Program-made: the position numbers and the translations under genes
Part shown: positions 12,478 to 22,266 of the stretch, piece after piece
Position numbering within the stretch: position 1 is the first letter of the stretch
How the letters are laid out: every line of letters begins with the position of its first letter
Assembly (NCBI RefSeq): GCF_004519295.1
Contig: NZ_SOZH01000005.1
Location: forward strand, 62,001-126,000
Source of the DNA: Cellulosimicrobium funkei
Lineage (GTDB): Bacteria; Actinomycetota; Actinomycetes; Actinomycetales; Cellulomonadaceae
Reading direction: 5' to 3'
DNA: 64,000 nucleotides
Notes under the pieces: model-generated
The model's input: the letters and a program-made list of their open reading frames with translations, nothing else
Databases searched by the model: none
What the model was told of the DNA's origin: nothing

Positions 12478-13695
12478 TCACGGCGGCCAGCCCGACGGCG
12501 GGACCAGCCGCCACAGCGACCAGACCCACCACACCTGACCCACGACGCACGCGACGGTCACCGCCGCGAGCCACGCGCGCGACCGCGTCCACCCGGCCGT
12601 CACCGCGCCGAGCGGGAACGCGAGCAGGAGGAAGCGCACGAGCGACGTGCCCGGCTGGACGGTCGCCACGAGGTACGCCAGGTACGCCCCGGACCACGCG
12701 TGCATCTCCGGGCCGAGACGCGCCGCCACCGGGTTGAGCACGAGCGCGGCGGCCACCACGAGCACGAGCGCGAGGAGCCACGGGCCGGCGTCGCCCGCGA
12801 GCCACCGCGAGACGTCCACCCACGGCACGAACGGCACGACCTCCGCGCCGCCGCGCCAGGCCTCCTGGGTGCGGAAGTACGCCTGGTGCACGCCCGTGAC
12901 CGCGCCGCACAGCCAGGGCCACACGAGCCCGCTCGCGAGGGCGACGACGAGCAGCCCGCCCAGCCGGGCGGCGTCGGGCCCGCGCAGGTCACCGCGGCGC
13001 CACCGCACGAAGCCGTGCCACAGCACGACCGCCGCCATCGGCAGCGCGACCGCGCGGCAGAAGCCGAGGAGCGCGACGAGGAGCGCCACCCCGGCGTAGC
13101 GGCGCCGCGCGAGCAGGAGCAGCGCACCGGCCACGAGGAGCAGGGCGAGCGACTCGGTGTACGCGACCTGGAGGACCGGGCTGGAGGGGAAGACGCTGAC
13201 GAGCAGCACCGTCGCGAGCGGCAGGCCCGGGCGCCGCTCGACGGCGGCCGCCCCGGCCGTCGCGACGAGCCGATGGACGACGAGCACCGCGCCCGCCCCG
13301 CACGCGAGCGCGAGCGTCGGTGCGAGCACCTCCCAGCCGAGCCCCGTGACGGCGTCGAGCGCGCGGACGAGCGCGGGGAAGAGCGGGAAGAAGGCCCACA
13401 CGTTCTGCTGCACGGCGCCGTCGGGGCCCACGGGGAGCGTGTCCGGGTAGCCGGAGGAGTAGATCTGCTCGTACCAGCTCGCGTCCCACATCCGGGCGAC
13501 GTAGGCGAAGTACGAGGGCGCGGCGTCGGTCCACAGGTTCTGCTCCTGGGACCGCGCGGCGACGAGCAGCACGACGGCGCTCACCGCCCGGGCCAGGGCG
13601 TAGACCACGAGCACCTGCACCCACCACCGCCAGGTGGCGGGCCGCAGCAGCCGCGCCCGCGCCGCGGGAAGGGCGGCCGTGCGCGGCGTCGTCAC
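12478..13695 (-). CDS. PIG-V-like polytopic membrane glycosyltransferase
   Basis: 405 residues with about ten hydrophobic segments. After the first helix comes MWDASWYEQIYSSGYPD, matching the acidic W-D-x-x-x-Y loop motif of GT-C glycosyltransferases of the PIG-V type, and then FFPLFPALVRALD, also typical. Such enzymes move mannose or another sugar from a polyprenyl-phosphate donor onto lipid or protein acceptors at the outer face of the membrane. The GTG at 13695 overlaps the folP2 stop by 4 bases and was preferred over a longer frame running into folP2. The sugar and acceptor are unknown. Confidence 0.75.
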   Translation of the reverse strand: MTTPRTAALPAARARLLRPATWRWWVQVLVVYALARAVSAVVLLVAARSQEQNLWTDAAPSYFAYVARMWDASWYEQIYSSGYPDTLPVGPDGAVQQNVWAFFPLFPALVRALDAVTGLGWEVLAPTLALACGAGAVLVVHRLVATAGAAAVERRPGLPLATVLLVSVFPSSPVLQVAYTESLALLLVAGALLLLARRRYAGVALLVALLGFCRAVALPMAAVVLWHGFVRWRRGDLRGPDAARLGGLLVVALASGLVWPWLCGAVTGVHQAYFRTQEAWRGGAEVVPFVPWVDVSRWLAGDAGPWLLALVLVVAAALVLNPVAARLGPEMHAWSGAYLAYLVATVQPGTSLVRFLLLAFPLGAVTAGWTRSRAWLAAVTVACVVGQVWWVWSLWRLVPPSGWPP

Positions 13696-14687
13696 GCCAG
13701 GCCCCGCAGGGCCGCTGCCGGGGCCGTCTCGTCGCGGACGGCGGAGACCAGGTCGAGGACGCGGCGCGTCGCCGCCACGTCGTGCGCGCGGAAGACGCGC
13801 GCGCCGAGCCACGCGGCGACCGCCGTCGCCGCGAGCGTGCCCTCAAGTCGCTCGTCGGCCGGGAGGTCGAGCGTCTCCCCCACGAAGTCCTTGCGCGACA
13901 GGGCCATGAGGAGCGGGAAGCCGAGCCCCGCGAGCACCTCGGTGCGGCGGAGCAGGTGCAGCGAGTGCCACGTGTTCTTGCCGAAGTCGTGGGTCGGGTC
14001 GACGAGCACCGACGCGCGCGGGACGCCGCACGACACCGCCCGCTCGGCCGCGGCCCGCAGCGTCGTCACGACGTCCTGCACGACGCCGTCGCGCGGGTCG
14101 GCCGCTCCGGGGCGGGCAGGGTAGGCGACGCGGACGGGGTCCGTGCGCGGCCGCGCTCCCCCGGTGTGGGAGCACACCACCCCGATCCCGTGCTGCCCGG
14201 CCACCTCGACGAGCCGCGGGTCGTGCCCGGCCCACGTGTCGTTGACGAGGTCCGCGCCCGCGAGCGCCGCCTCGTGCGCGACGTCCGCCCGCCACGTGTC
14301 CACGCTGACGAGGAGGTCCGGGAACTCCGACCGCACGCGGGCGACGAACGGGACGACGCGGCGGATCTCCTCCGCCGGGGTGACCTCCGGGCCGACCCCG
14401 GCGCGCACGCCGCCCACGTCGAGGATCTCGGCGCCCTCGCGGACCGCGCGCTCGACGGCGGCGAGCGCCTGGCGGTCGTCGAGCTGGCGCGCCCCGGCGT
14501 AGAAGGAGTCGTCGGTGCGGTTGACGATGGCCATCACGGCGGGCCGGCCGAGCTCGCGCCCGCGCAGCACGAGCGAGGTGCCGCGCGGCGGCACCCCGAG
14601 GGGCGGCAGCGGGACGGGCGCGCCCTCGGGCGGGTGCGACCCCGGTTCGCCCGCGCCGGAGCCGGGCGCGCCGGGACCTGCGGTCAT
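13692..14687 (-). CDS. folP2: Dihydropteroate synthase-like protein, FolP2 type
   Basis: 331 residues with a Pro/Gly-rich N-terminal extension (about 45) before a DHPS TIM barrel. Conserved segments: AIVNRTDDSFY, ILDVGGVRAG, VSVDTWRAD, DPTHDFGKNTWHS and a C-terminal RGLA. Canonical DHPS has N-x-T-P-D-S-F and joins p-aminobenzoate to the pterin; here TDDS replaces TPDS. The sequence resembles M. tuberculosis FolP2 (Rv1207) more than FolP1, and FolP2-type proteins have been reported to lack DHPS activity. A specialised or pterin-related function is therefore possible. It follows the LOG-family gene and is coupled to the PIG-V-like gene. Confidence 0.85.
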   Translation of the reverse strand: MTAGPGAPGSGAGEPGSHPPEGAPVPLPPLGVPPRGTSLVLRGRELGRPAVMAIVNRTDDSFYAGARQLDDRQALAAVERAVREGAEILDVGGVRAGVGPEVTPAEEIRRVVPFVARVRSEFPDLLVSVDTWRADVAHEAALAGADLVNDTWAGHDPRLVEVAGQHGIGVVCSHTGGARPRTDPVRVAYPARPGAADPRDGVVQDVVTTLRAAAERAVSCGVPRASVLVDPTHDFGKNTWHSLHLLRRTEVLAGLGFPLLMALSRKDFVGETLDLPADERLEGTLAATAVAAWLGARVFRAHDVAATRRVLDLVSAVRDETAPAAALRGLA

Positions 14688-14700
14688 CGCGCCGCGCCCG

Positions 14701-15540
14701 TCAGCTCGCGTCGCCGGCCTGCGCCCGGACGAGCTCCTCCGTCGCCTCGCGCTCCTCCGCGCGCAGCTCGGCGCCGCGGTCGCACACGTACTCGACGGCC
14801 TCGGCCGGGTCGTCGCACAGGTGGACCAGGTCGAGGTCGTGCTCGCTGATCATCCCGCGCCCCACGACGGCGGTCCGCGCCCAGTCGAGCAGGCCGGTCC
14901 AGTAGTCCGTCCCGACGAGCGCGACGGGGAACTCGGTGATCTTGTGAGTCTGGACGAGCGTGAGCGCCTCGAACAGCTCGTCGAACGTGCCGAACCCGCC
15001 CGGCAGCACCACGAAGCCCTGCGCGTACTTGACGAACATCGTCTTGCGGGCGAAGAAGTAGCGGAAGTTCACGCCGAGGTTGACGTAGCGGTTCATGCCC
15101 TGCTCGAACGGCAGCTCGATCCCGAGCCCGATCGACAGGCCGCCCGCCTCCGACGCCCCCTTGTTGGCCGCCTCCATGATGCCGGGGCCGCCGCCCGTGA
15201 TGACCGCGAAGCCCTCGTCGACCAGGAGGCGACCGACGTCCTCGGCGAGCGCGTAGTCGGCGTGGTCCGGCTTGGTCCGCGCCGAGCCGAACACGGAGAC
15301 GGCCGGGCCGACCTCCGCGAGCGCGCCGAAACCCTCGACGAACTCGCTCTGGATGCGCATCACGCGCCACGGGTCGGAGTGCACCCAGTCCGCGTTGCCG
15401 CGCGAGTCGAGGAGGCGCTGGTCCGTCGTCTGGCCGGGGATCTGGTCGCCGCGGAGCAGCACCGGCCCCTTGCGGTACCCGGTGCCCGTCTGGGGCACGC
15501 CGTCGTCGGAACCCTGCTGGTCACGCACCGTGTCGCTCAT
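14701..15540 (-). CDS. LOG-family (TIGR00730) protein, putative nucleoside 5'-monophosphate phosphoribohydrolase
   Basis: 279 residues from the ATG at 15540 (a GTG six bases earlier is the alternative). The lysine-decarboxylase-like Rossmann fold carries [14 protein letters not shown] and the active-site motif [12 protein letters not shown]. Proteins with this motif hydrolyse cytokinin riboside 5'-phosphates or purine nucleotides to free base and ribose 5-phosphate; older lysine decarboxylase labels are wrong. The gene follows dapE by 10 bases and precedes folP2, as in the mycobacterial Rv1202-Rv1207 stretch. Confidence 0.88.
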   Translation of the reverse strand: MSDTVRDQQGSDDGVPQTGTGYRKGPVLLRGDQIPGQTTDQRLLDSRGNADWVHSDPWRVMRIQSEFVEGFGALAEVGPAVSVFGSARTKPDHADYALAEDVGRLLVDEGFAVITGGGPGIMEAANKGASEAGGLSIGLGIELPFEQGMNRYVNLGVNFRYFFARKTMFVKYAQGFVVLPGGFGTFDELFEALTLVQTHKITEFPVALVGTDYWTGLLDWARTAVVGRGMISEHDLDLVHLCDDPAEAVEYVCDRGAELRAEEREATEELVRAQAGDAS

Positions 15541-15550
15541 GGTCACGAGC

Positions 15551-16678
15551 CTATGCCGCAGGGGTGGCCGTCAGCCACGCACGGAGCGCGTCGCGGCACA
15601 GCGCGAGCTGCCCGACGGGGCACCGCTCGTCGTCCTTGTGCGCGAGCAGCGGGTCCCCGGGGCCGAAGTTCACCGCCGGGACGCCGAGCTCGGCGAAGCG
15701 CGCGACGTCGGTCCAGCCGTACTTCGGGGCCGGTGCCCCGCCGGTCACGCCGAGGACGGCCGCCGCGAAGTCCGCCGCGAGCGGGTCGTCGAGACCGGGC
15801 CGCGCACCGGGCGCGGCGTCGGTGAGGGTGACCGCGAACCCGGTGAAGAGGTCGCGGACGTGCTGCTCGGCCTCGGCCACGCTGCGGGAGGGGGCGAACC
15901 GGAAGTTCACCGTGACGACGCACTCGTCGGGCACGACGTTGCCCGCGATGCCCCCCGTGATGCCGACGGCGTTCATCCCCTCCCGGTACACGAGGCCGTC
16001 GACCTCGATCTCCTGGGGGACGTACGCGGCCAGGCGGTCCAGCACCTCGTGCGCGGCGTGGATCGCGTTGGTCCCCGTCCAGGAGCGCGCGGAGTGGGCC
16101 GCGACGCCCGGCACGCGCACCTCGGCGCGCAGCGTCCCGTTGCACCCGCCCTCGAGGCCGGCCGACGTGGGCTCCCCGAGCACCGCGAAGTCCGCCTCCA
16201 GCAGGTCCGGGCGGTTGCGCGCGAGGCGCCCGAGCCCGTTGAGGTCCGCGGCGACCTCCTCGTTGTCGTAGAAGACCCACGTGACGTCCTGCGCCGGGGC
16301 GTCGAGCTCCGCCGCGAGCGCCAGCGCGACGGCGACGCCGCCCTTCATGTCGACCGTGCCGCGGCCCCAGACCTCGGCGTGCGCGCCCTCGCCGACGACG
16401 CGCGTCGGCAGGTTCGGCGGGACCGTGAGCGGCACCGTGTCGAGGTGGCCCGCGACGACGACGCGCCGCTCCCGGCCGAGCGCCGTGCGCGCGACGACCG
16501 TGTCGCCGTCGCGGACGACCTCCAGGTGCGCGACCGTGCGCAGCGCGGCCTCGACCGCGTCCGCGAGCGCGCGCTCGTCCCCGCTCACGGACGGCACGTC
16601 GCACACCGCGCGGAACAGGGCGACGAGGTCGCCGTGGAGGTCGAGCACAGGTCCGGTGCCAGGGGTGGGAGAGGTCAC
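15551..16678 (-). CDS. dapE: Succinyl-diaminopimelate desuccinylase
   Basis: 375 residues, an M20 family metallohydrolase. It removes succinate from N-succinyl-LL-diaminopimelate in lysine and peptidoglycan precursor synthesis. Zinc ligands and catalytic residues are visible in [37 protein letters not shown] and a final HKDDERC. The GTG start at 16678 lies 36 bases from the divergent dapD, so the two pathway genes share a control region. LOG and folP2 follow on the same strand. Confidence 0.94.
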   Translation of the reverse strand: MTSPTPGTGPVLDLHGDLVALFRAVCDVPSVSGDERALADAVEAALRTVAHLEVVRDGDTVVARTALGRERRVVVAGHLDTVPLTVPPNLPTRVVGEGAHAEVWGRGTVDMKGGVAVALALAAELDAPAQDVTWVFYDNEEVAADLNGLGRLARNRPDLLEADFAVLGEPTSAGLEGGCNGTLRAEVRVPGVAAHSARSWTGTNAIHAAHEVLDRLAAYVPQEIEVDGLVYREGMNAVGITGGIAGNVVPDECVVTVNFRFAPSRSVAEAEQHVRDLFTGFAVTLTDAAPGARPGLDDPLAADFAAAVLGVTGGAPAPKYGWTDVARFAELGVPAVNFGPGDPLLAHKDDERCPVGQLALCRDALRAWLTATPAA

Positions 16679-16714
16679 GCCAGCACCCTACCGGCGGCGG
16701 ATAGGGTGGGGCGC

Positions 16715-17707
16715 ATGACTTCTGCGACCCCCGCGCCCGCCCCCTCGGCGGGCGCGTCCGAGCCGCGTACGGCGTGGGGCTTCGGCCTGGCGACCGTCAC
16801 CGACGACGGCACGACCCTCGACGTCTGGTACCCCGCGCCGGCGCTCGGCGCCGCCCCGGCGGACGCCGCCGTCCCCGCGTCCCTCGCTGCGCTCGCGGAG
16901 CGCGACGAGCTGCGCGGCGTGGACGTCGTCGTGGTGCGGACCGAGGTCGACCTCGACGCCGCCCCCGCCGACACCGCCGACGCCTACCTGCGCCTGCACC
17001 TGCTCTCCCACCGCCTCGTCGTGCCGCACGGCCTGAACCTCGACGGCCTCTTCGGCGTGCTGACGAACGTCGTGTGGACGAACCACGGCCCGTGCGCCGT
17101 CGACGGCTTCGAGGAGACGCGCCTGCGCCTGCGCGCGACCGGCCAGCCCGTGACCGTGCTCGGCGTCGACAAGTTCCCGCGCATGGTGGACTACGTCGTG
17201 CCGTCGGGCGTCCGGATCGCCGACGCGGACCGCGTGCGCCTCGGGGCGCACCTCGCGGCCGGCACGACCGTGATGCACGAGGGCTTCGTGAACTTCAACG
17301 CGGGCACGCTCGGCACGTCGATGGTCGAGGGTCGCATCTCGGCGGGCGTCGTCGTGGGCGACGGCTCCGACGTGGGCGGCGGCGCGTCGATCATGGGCAC
17401 CCTCTCCGGTGGCGGCCGCGAGGTCATCTCGGTCGGGCAGCGCTCGCTGCTCGGCGCCAACGCGGGCCTCGGCATCCCGCTCGGCGACGACTGCGTCGTG
17501 GAGTCCGGCCTGTACGTCACCGCGGGGACCAAGGTGACGGTCGTCGGGCAGCAGGACGCCTCGGGCGAGCCGCTCGTCGTCAAGGCGCGCGACCTCGCCG
17601 GCCGGTCCGGCATCCTCTTCCGGCGCAACTCGCTGACCGGCGGGGTCGAGGCGGTCTCGCGGACCGGCGCGGGCGTCGAGCTCAACGCCGCGCTGCACGC
17701 GAACTGA
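16715..17707 (+). CDS. dapD: 2,3,4,5-tetrahydropyridine-2,6-dicarboxylate N-succinyltransferase
   Basis: 330 residues, the actinobacterial long form of DapD. It succinylates tetrahydrodipicolinate in the step before DapC. The central part (about 190-290) is a left-handed beta-helix with hexapeptide-type turns, containing [18 protein letters not shown] and [15 protein letters not shown]. The ATG at 16715 is preceded by ATAGGGTGGGG, which contains both a possible -10 and a purine-rich stretch, so the mRNA may have a very short leader. Divergent from dapE. Confidence 0.94.
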   Translation: MTSATPAPAPSAGASEPRTAWGFGLATVTDDGTTLDVWYPAPALGAAPADAAVPASLAALAERDELRGVDVVVVRTEVDLDAAPADTADAYLRLHLLSHRLVVPHGLNLDGLFGVLTNVVWTNHGPCAVDGFEETRLRLRATGQPVTVLGVDKFPRMVDYVVPSGVRIADADRVRLGAHLAAGTTVMHEGFVNFNAGTLGTSMVEGRISAGVVVGDGSDVGGGASIMGTLSGGGREVISVGQRSLLGANAGLGIPLGDDCVVESGLYVTAGTKVTVVGQQDASGEPLVVKARDLAGRSGILFRRNSLTGGVEAVSRTGAGVELNAALHAN

Positions 17708-17738
17708 CCGGCCCTCGCGAGCACGCCCCGCCTCGACG

Positions 17739-18716
17739 ATGACGACGACGCAGCCCCCGCGCTCCCCCGACGCCCCGGCGCCGGGGCGTGCCCGGCGGCG
17801 CCGACGCCCCCTGCGCACCGCGGTCACCCTCGTCACGGTGGCCGCGGTGGGCGTCGGCGCGGTCGTGGTCGCGCTCAACCGGCTCGACGACGCGACACCC
17901 GTCGCGGAGCGCTGCGCCGCGACCGCCGACGGCCGCACGTGGTACCTCTCCGTGACGCAGGCGGACAACGCGGCTCTCATCAGCGGGGCTGCCGTGCGGC
18001 GTGGGCTGCCCGCCCGCGCCGCGACCATCGGGCTCGCGACCGCGCTGCAGGAGTCGCGGCTCGTCAACATCGACTACGGCGACCGCGACTCCGTCGGTCT
18101 GTTCCAGCAGCGCCCCTCGCAGGGGTGGGGAACCGTCGCGGAGATCATGGACCCCGTCTACTCGACCAACACGTTCTACGACGTGCTCGAGACGGTCGAG
18201 GGCTACGAGGGCATGGAGGTCACCGTCGCCGCGCAGACCGTCCAGCGGTCCGCGTTCCCCGACGCGTACGCGCAGCACGAGCCCCGCTCGCGCGCGTGGG
18301 CGTCCGCGCTGACCGGCTGGTCGCCCGCGTCGCTCACGTGCGACCTCGCGGCGGTCCCGGCGGAGGAGGTCCCGGCCGACGGCGACCCCGCCGAGCCGTT
18401 CCGGGAGCGCGCCGCGCGCGACCTCGGCGACGCCGTCCGCGTCGCGCCGTCGGACGGCGGGGACGGGGGCTTGGCCGTGGTCGACGCGTCCGCGCTCCCC
18501 GGCGCCGCGGAGGACGGCGGCGTCGAGCGGTCGGCATGGGCCGTCGCCCAGTGGGCCGTCGCGACGGCGGACGCCACGAACGTCGTCGCCGTCGAGGTCG
18601 GCGACCGCCGCTGGTCGCGCGACGGCTCGACGTGGACGACCCTCGACCCGGCCGACCTCGCGCCGCTCGAGCCGGGCACCCTGCGCGTCCACGTCGCTGT
18701 CCCCGACGCGTCCTGA
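17739..18716 (+). CDS. Membrane-anchored protein with lysozyme-like/lytic transglycosylase-like domain
   Basis: 325 residues: a basic N-terminus, one membrane helix (about 27-46), then an external domain. Residues 98-131 (LATALQESRLVNIDYGDRDS then VGLFQQRPSQGWG) resemble the catalytic Glu and the E-S and G-L-F-Q motifs of SLT-type lysozyme folds; Glu105 would be the acid. The tail from about 200 on is acidic and of unknown fold. Some actinobacterial relatives are mislabelled heavy-metal transporters. Its place 31 bases after dapD suits a peptidoglycan role, but activity is unproven. Confidence 0.65.
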   Translation: MTTTQPPRSPDAPAPGRARRRRRPLRTAVTLVTVAAVGVGAVVVALNRLDDATPVAERCAATADGRTWYLSVTQADNAALISGAAVRRGLPARAATIGLATALQESRLVNIDYGDRDSVGLFQQRPSQGWGTVAEIMDPVYSTNTFYDVLETVEGYEGMEVTVAAQTVQRSAFPDAYAQHEPRSRAWASALTGWSPASLTCDLAAVPAEEVPADGDPAEPFRERAARDLGDAVRVAPSDGGDGGLAVVDASALPGAAEDGGVERSAWAVAQWAVATADATNVVAVEVGDRRWSRDGSTWTTLDPADLAPLEPGTLRVHVAVPDAS

Positions 18717-18767
18717 CCGACCGTCGTCGGTCCCGACGCCGGGTCGCCGACGGGGCCGACGACGAAC

Positions 18768-18801
18768 GCCGCGCCGCTCACCGGGAGGTGAGGGGCGCGG
18801 C
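18768..18801. terminator. Bidirectional terminator between the lysozyme-like gene and gltA
   Basis: A 15-bp inverted repeat with one mismatch (18768-18782 with 18787-18801) and a 4-base loop, between convergent genes. No T tract. Confidence 0.7.
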
Positions 18802-18818
18802 GTCCGGAGGAGGGATCG

Positions 18819-20117
<1,299 letters not shown>

Positions 20118-20159
20118 GGTTCCCTTCCTGCTGCTGCTCGCGCCGTTGCCGCGCGGTCG

Positions 20160-20165
20160 ACCGTA
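20160..20165 (-). promoter_or_regulatory. Putative gltA -10 element
   Basis: TACGGT on the minus strand, 43 bases before the gltA ATG, with a weak -35 (TGGTCA) 18 bases further up. Predicted start near 20153. Confidence 0.45.
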
Positions 20166-20221
20166 CCCCGCCTCACCCGCACGTGACCAATCAGGAACCG
20201 TCACGAGAACACCACACCCGC

Positions 20222-20237
20222 TGTGATCCAGGTCACG
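20222..20237. promoter_or_regulatory. CRP/GlxR-like operator upstream of gltA
   Basis: TGTGATCCAGGTCACG contains the palindromic core GTGA-N6-TCAC characteristic of CRP-family (GlxR/Crp) sites. Its centre is about 76 bases before the predicted gltA start, a position suited to activation. It overlaps the last codons of dapC (stop at 20235-20233). Confidence 0.6.
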
Positions 20238-21375
20238 CCAGCGGGAGGCCTCCGGAGAGTCGAGCCGCGGCCTCGTGGACCCGCTCGTCGGTCGCGGTGA
20301 GGGCGACGCGCACGTGCCCCGTGCCCTCCGTCCCGTAGAACGCCCCGGGCCCGACGAGGATGCCCCGGTCCGCGAGGGCGGAGACCGTCAGCCAGCAGTC
20401 GCCGGCCGCCTCGTCGGCGGGCCGCGTCCACAGGTAGAGGCCCGCCTCGGAGTGGTCGATCACGAGGCCCGCGCCCGTGAGGGCGTCGACGAGCACCTCG
20501 CGGCGGCGCGCGTAGACGTCGCGCTGCGCGGCGACGTGCGCGTCGTCGGACAGGGCCGCGACCATCGCGGCCTGGACCGGCGCGGGGACGATCATGCCGA
20601 GGTGCTTGCGCGTCGCGAGCAGGTCCGCGACGAGCGCCGCGTCCCCGGCGACGAACGCCGCGCGGTAGCCCGCCATGCTCGACTGCTTGGAGAGCGAGTA
20701 GGTGACGAGCAGGCCGTCGTGCGACCCGCCGCACACCGCCGGGTCGAGCAGGCTCGGGACACCGGTCGTCGTGAAGGGCTCGGTCCACGCGAGCTCCGCG
20801 TAGCACTCGTCGCTCGCGACGACCGCGCCGATCTCGCGGGCCGCGGCGACGACGCGCGCGAGGTGCGCGGCATCGAGCACCCGGCCCGTCGGGTTGCTCG
20901 GCGAGTTGACCCAGACCAGGCGCACGTCGTCGCGCCCGGCCCACGTGTCCACGTCGTCCGTGGCGAGGGGCGTCGCGCCCGCCAGGCGCGCGCCGACGTC
21001 GTAGGTGGGGTACGCCGTCCGCGGGTGCACGACGACGTCGCCCGGCCCGAGCCGCAGGAGCGAGGGCAGCAGCCCCACGAGCTCCTTGCTCCCGACGGTG
21101 GGGAGCACGGCGTCGGGGTCGAGCCCGGGGACGCCGCGACGGCGGGCGAACCACGCGGAGACCGCCTCGCGCAGGGCGGGCGTCCCGTGCGTCGTCGGGT
21201 AGCCGTGCGCGTCGGACGCGGCGGCGAGCGCGTCGCGCACCACGGCGGGGGTCGGGTCCACCGGCGTGCCGATGGAGAGGTCGACCACGCCGCGGGGGTG
21301 CGCTCGCGCGCGCTCCGCGTACGGGGTCAGCGTGTCCCAGGGATAGGCGAGACCGGAGAGGTCGGCGAGTCCCAC
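20233..21375 (-). CDS. dapC: Succinyldiaminopimelate transaminase
   Basis: 380 residues, a fold-type I PLP aminotransferase. It forms N-succinyl-LL-diaminopimelate between the DapD and DapE steps. Visible features: NSPSNPTGRVLD, DECYAELAW and the PLP lysine in SLSKQSSMAGYR. The GTG start lies 19 bases after the fdxA stop. The fdxA-dapC pairing is standard in Actinobacteria (Rv1177-Rv1178), which separates this gene from other class I aminotransferases. Its stop codon lies in the CRP-like site of gltA. Confidence 0.93.
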   Translation of the reverse strand: MGLADLSGLAYPWDTLTPYAERARAHPRGVVDLSIGTPVDPTPAVVRDALAAASDAHGYPTTHGTPALREAVSAWFARRRGVPGLDPDAVLPTVGSKELVGLLPSLLRLGPGDVVVHPRTAYPTYDVGARLAGATPLATDDVDTWAGRDDVRLVWVNSPSNPTGRVLDAAHLARVVAAAREIGAVVASDECYAELAWTEPFTTTGVPSLLDPAVCGGSHDGLLVTYSLSKQSSMAGYRAAFVAGDAALVADLLATRKHLGMIVPAPVQAAMVAALSDDAHVAAQRDVYARRREVLVDALTGAGLVIDHSEAGLYLWTRPADEAAGDCWLTVSALADRGILVGPGAFYGTEGTGHVRVALTATDERVHEAAARLSGGLPLA

Positions 21376-21394
21376 GAGCGCCGGCGCCGGAGGC

Positions 21395-21712
21395 TCAGGC
21401 CTGCGGCGGCAGGGCGGCGATCATCGGGTCGTCCTTCTCGATGAGACCCATCTTCGCGGCACCGCCGGGCGAGCCGAGGTCGTCGAAGAACTCGACGTTG
21501 GCGCGGTAGTAGTCGCTCCACTCCGTCGGCACGTCGTCCTCGTAGTAGATCGCCTCGACGGGGCAGACCGGCTCGCACGCGCCGCAGTCGACGCACTCGT
21601 CCGGGTGGATGTAGAGCGACCGCTTGCCCTCGTAGATGCAGTCGACAGGACATTCCTCGATGCACGCCTTGTCCTTGACGTCCACGCACGGCTGGGCGAT
21701 CACGTAAGTCAC
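21395..21712 (-). CDS. fdxA: Seven-iron ferredoxin
   Basis: 105 residues with eight cysteines: Cys9, 17, 21 and 25 in the N-terminal CIEECPVDC region and Cys40, 43, 46 and 50 in [12 protein letters not shown]. The spacing matches FdxA-type ferredoxins with one [3Fe-4S] and one [4Fe-4S] cluster, small electron carriers for cytoplasmic redox enzymes. The C-terminal region [19 protein letters not shown] is typical of the actinobacterial family. GTG start with AGAAAGG upstream. Confidence 0.95.
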   Translation of the reverse strand: MTYVIAQPCVDVKDKACIEECPVDCIYEGKRSLYIHPDECVDCGACEPVCPVEAIYYEDDVPTEWSDYYRANVEFFDDLGSPGGAAKMGLIEKDDPMIAALPPQA

Positions 21713-21785
21713 GACCGAGTACCTTTCTGGGTTCGTCCGGACCCGGCCCGGCGAGGGGCGAGGTCATGACAGGGGCATGCACGAC

Positions 21786-21791
21786 TAGTAT
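21786..21791 (+). promoter_or_regulatory. Possible -10 element in the fdxA/SH3-gene divergent gap
   Basis: TAGTAT, one of the few AT-rich hexamers in the 154-base gap. The overlapping minus-strand reading (GATACTAGT) could serve fdxA, so the two promoters may overlap. The -35 boxes are weak. Confidence 0.3.
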
Positions 21792-21866
21792 CGCTCAGGT
21801 CGGGCGGTGCCCGACCCTCCCTGACCAGCCCGTGGACGAACGTCACACGACCCGAGGAGCCGCCCC

Positions 21867-22169
21867 GTGCCCGACTCGCCCTGGACGACGTGGGCGCCGG
21901 GGACGCGGGTCGTCGTCCGCCGCAGGCTCTCGCCCGACGACGCCGCCGCTGCGGGCAAGCCCCTCACCGACGTGATCGGGGTGGTCGTGGAGACCACCGC
22001 GACCACGCTCGTGCTGCGCGAGGACGCGGGCGGCAGCGCCCCGCCGCACCGCGGCCACGGCCCGCGCGACGACGCCCCTCCCCTGGTCTCCGTGCCGCTC
22101 GACGCGATCGTGGCCGGCAAGCCCGTCCCGCCGCGGCCCCCGCGACGGCCCGCGTCGCGCCCGGACTGA
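21867..22169 (+). CDS. Stand-alone SH3-like domain protein (Rv0428c N-terminal type)
   Basis: 100 residues from a GTG preceded by GAGGAG. The sequence WAPGTRVVVRRRL, LTDVIGVVVETTATTLVLRE and VSVPLDAIVAGKPVPPRPP matches, from memory of the family, the small beta-barrel domain found at the N-terminus of Rv0428c-type acetyltransferases in Actinobacteria. Here no acetyltransferase domain follows. The C-terminus is basic and Pro-rich. Function unknown; it could be a partner or a remnant of a split gene. It is convergent with tyrA. Confidence 0.7.
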   Translation: MPDSPWTTWAPGTRVVVRRRLSPDDAAAAGKPLTDVIGVVVETTATTLVLREDAGGSAPPHRGHGPRDDAPPLVSVPLDAIVAGKPVPPRPPRRPASRPD

Positions 22170-22266
22170 CGACCGGGCCCGACGGACGACCGGTCGACGG
22201 GGCCCGGGGACGGGGCCCGGCGACGACGTGACCCGCGGGCGACGCCCAGACCCGGCGGGCGGCCGC

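Noticed and set aside
9659-12538. A 959-codon plus-strand open frame across the methyltransferase and pepA
   Set aside because: Its product is Arg/Pro/Gly-rich noise, and two recognised proteins occupy other frames over the same stretch.
18768-18801. A further CRP-like site (TCAC and GTGA halves)
   Set aside because: The halves are in the inverse order (TCAC first), so it is simply the arms of a terminator hairpin.
22173-22207. Terminator between the SH3-like gene and tyrA
   Set aside because: Only an 8-bp stem with a 19-base loop was found, too weak to claim in this GC-rich sequence.
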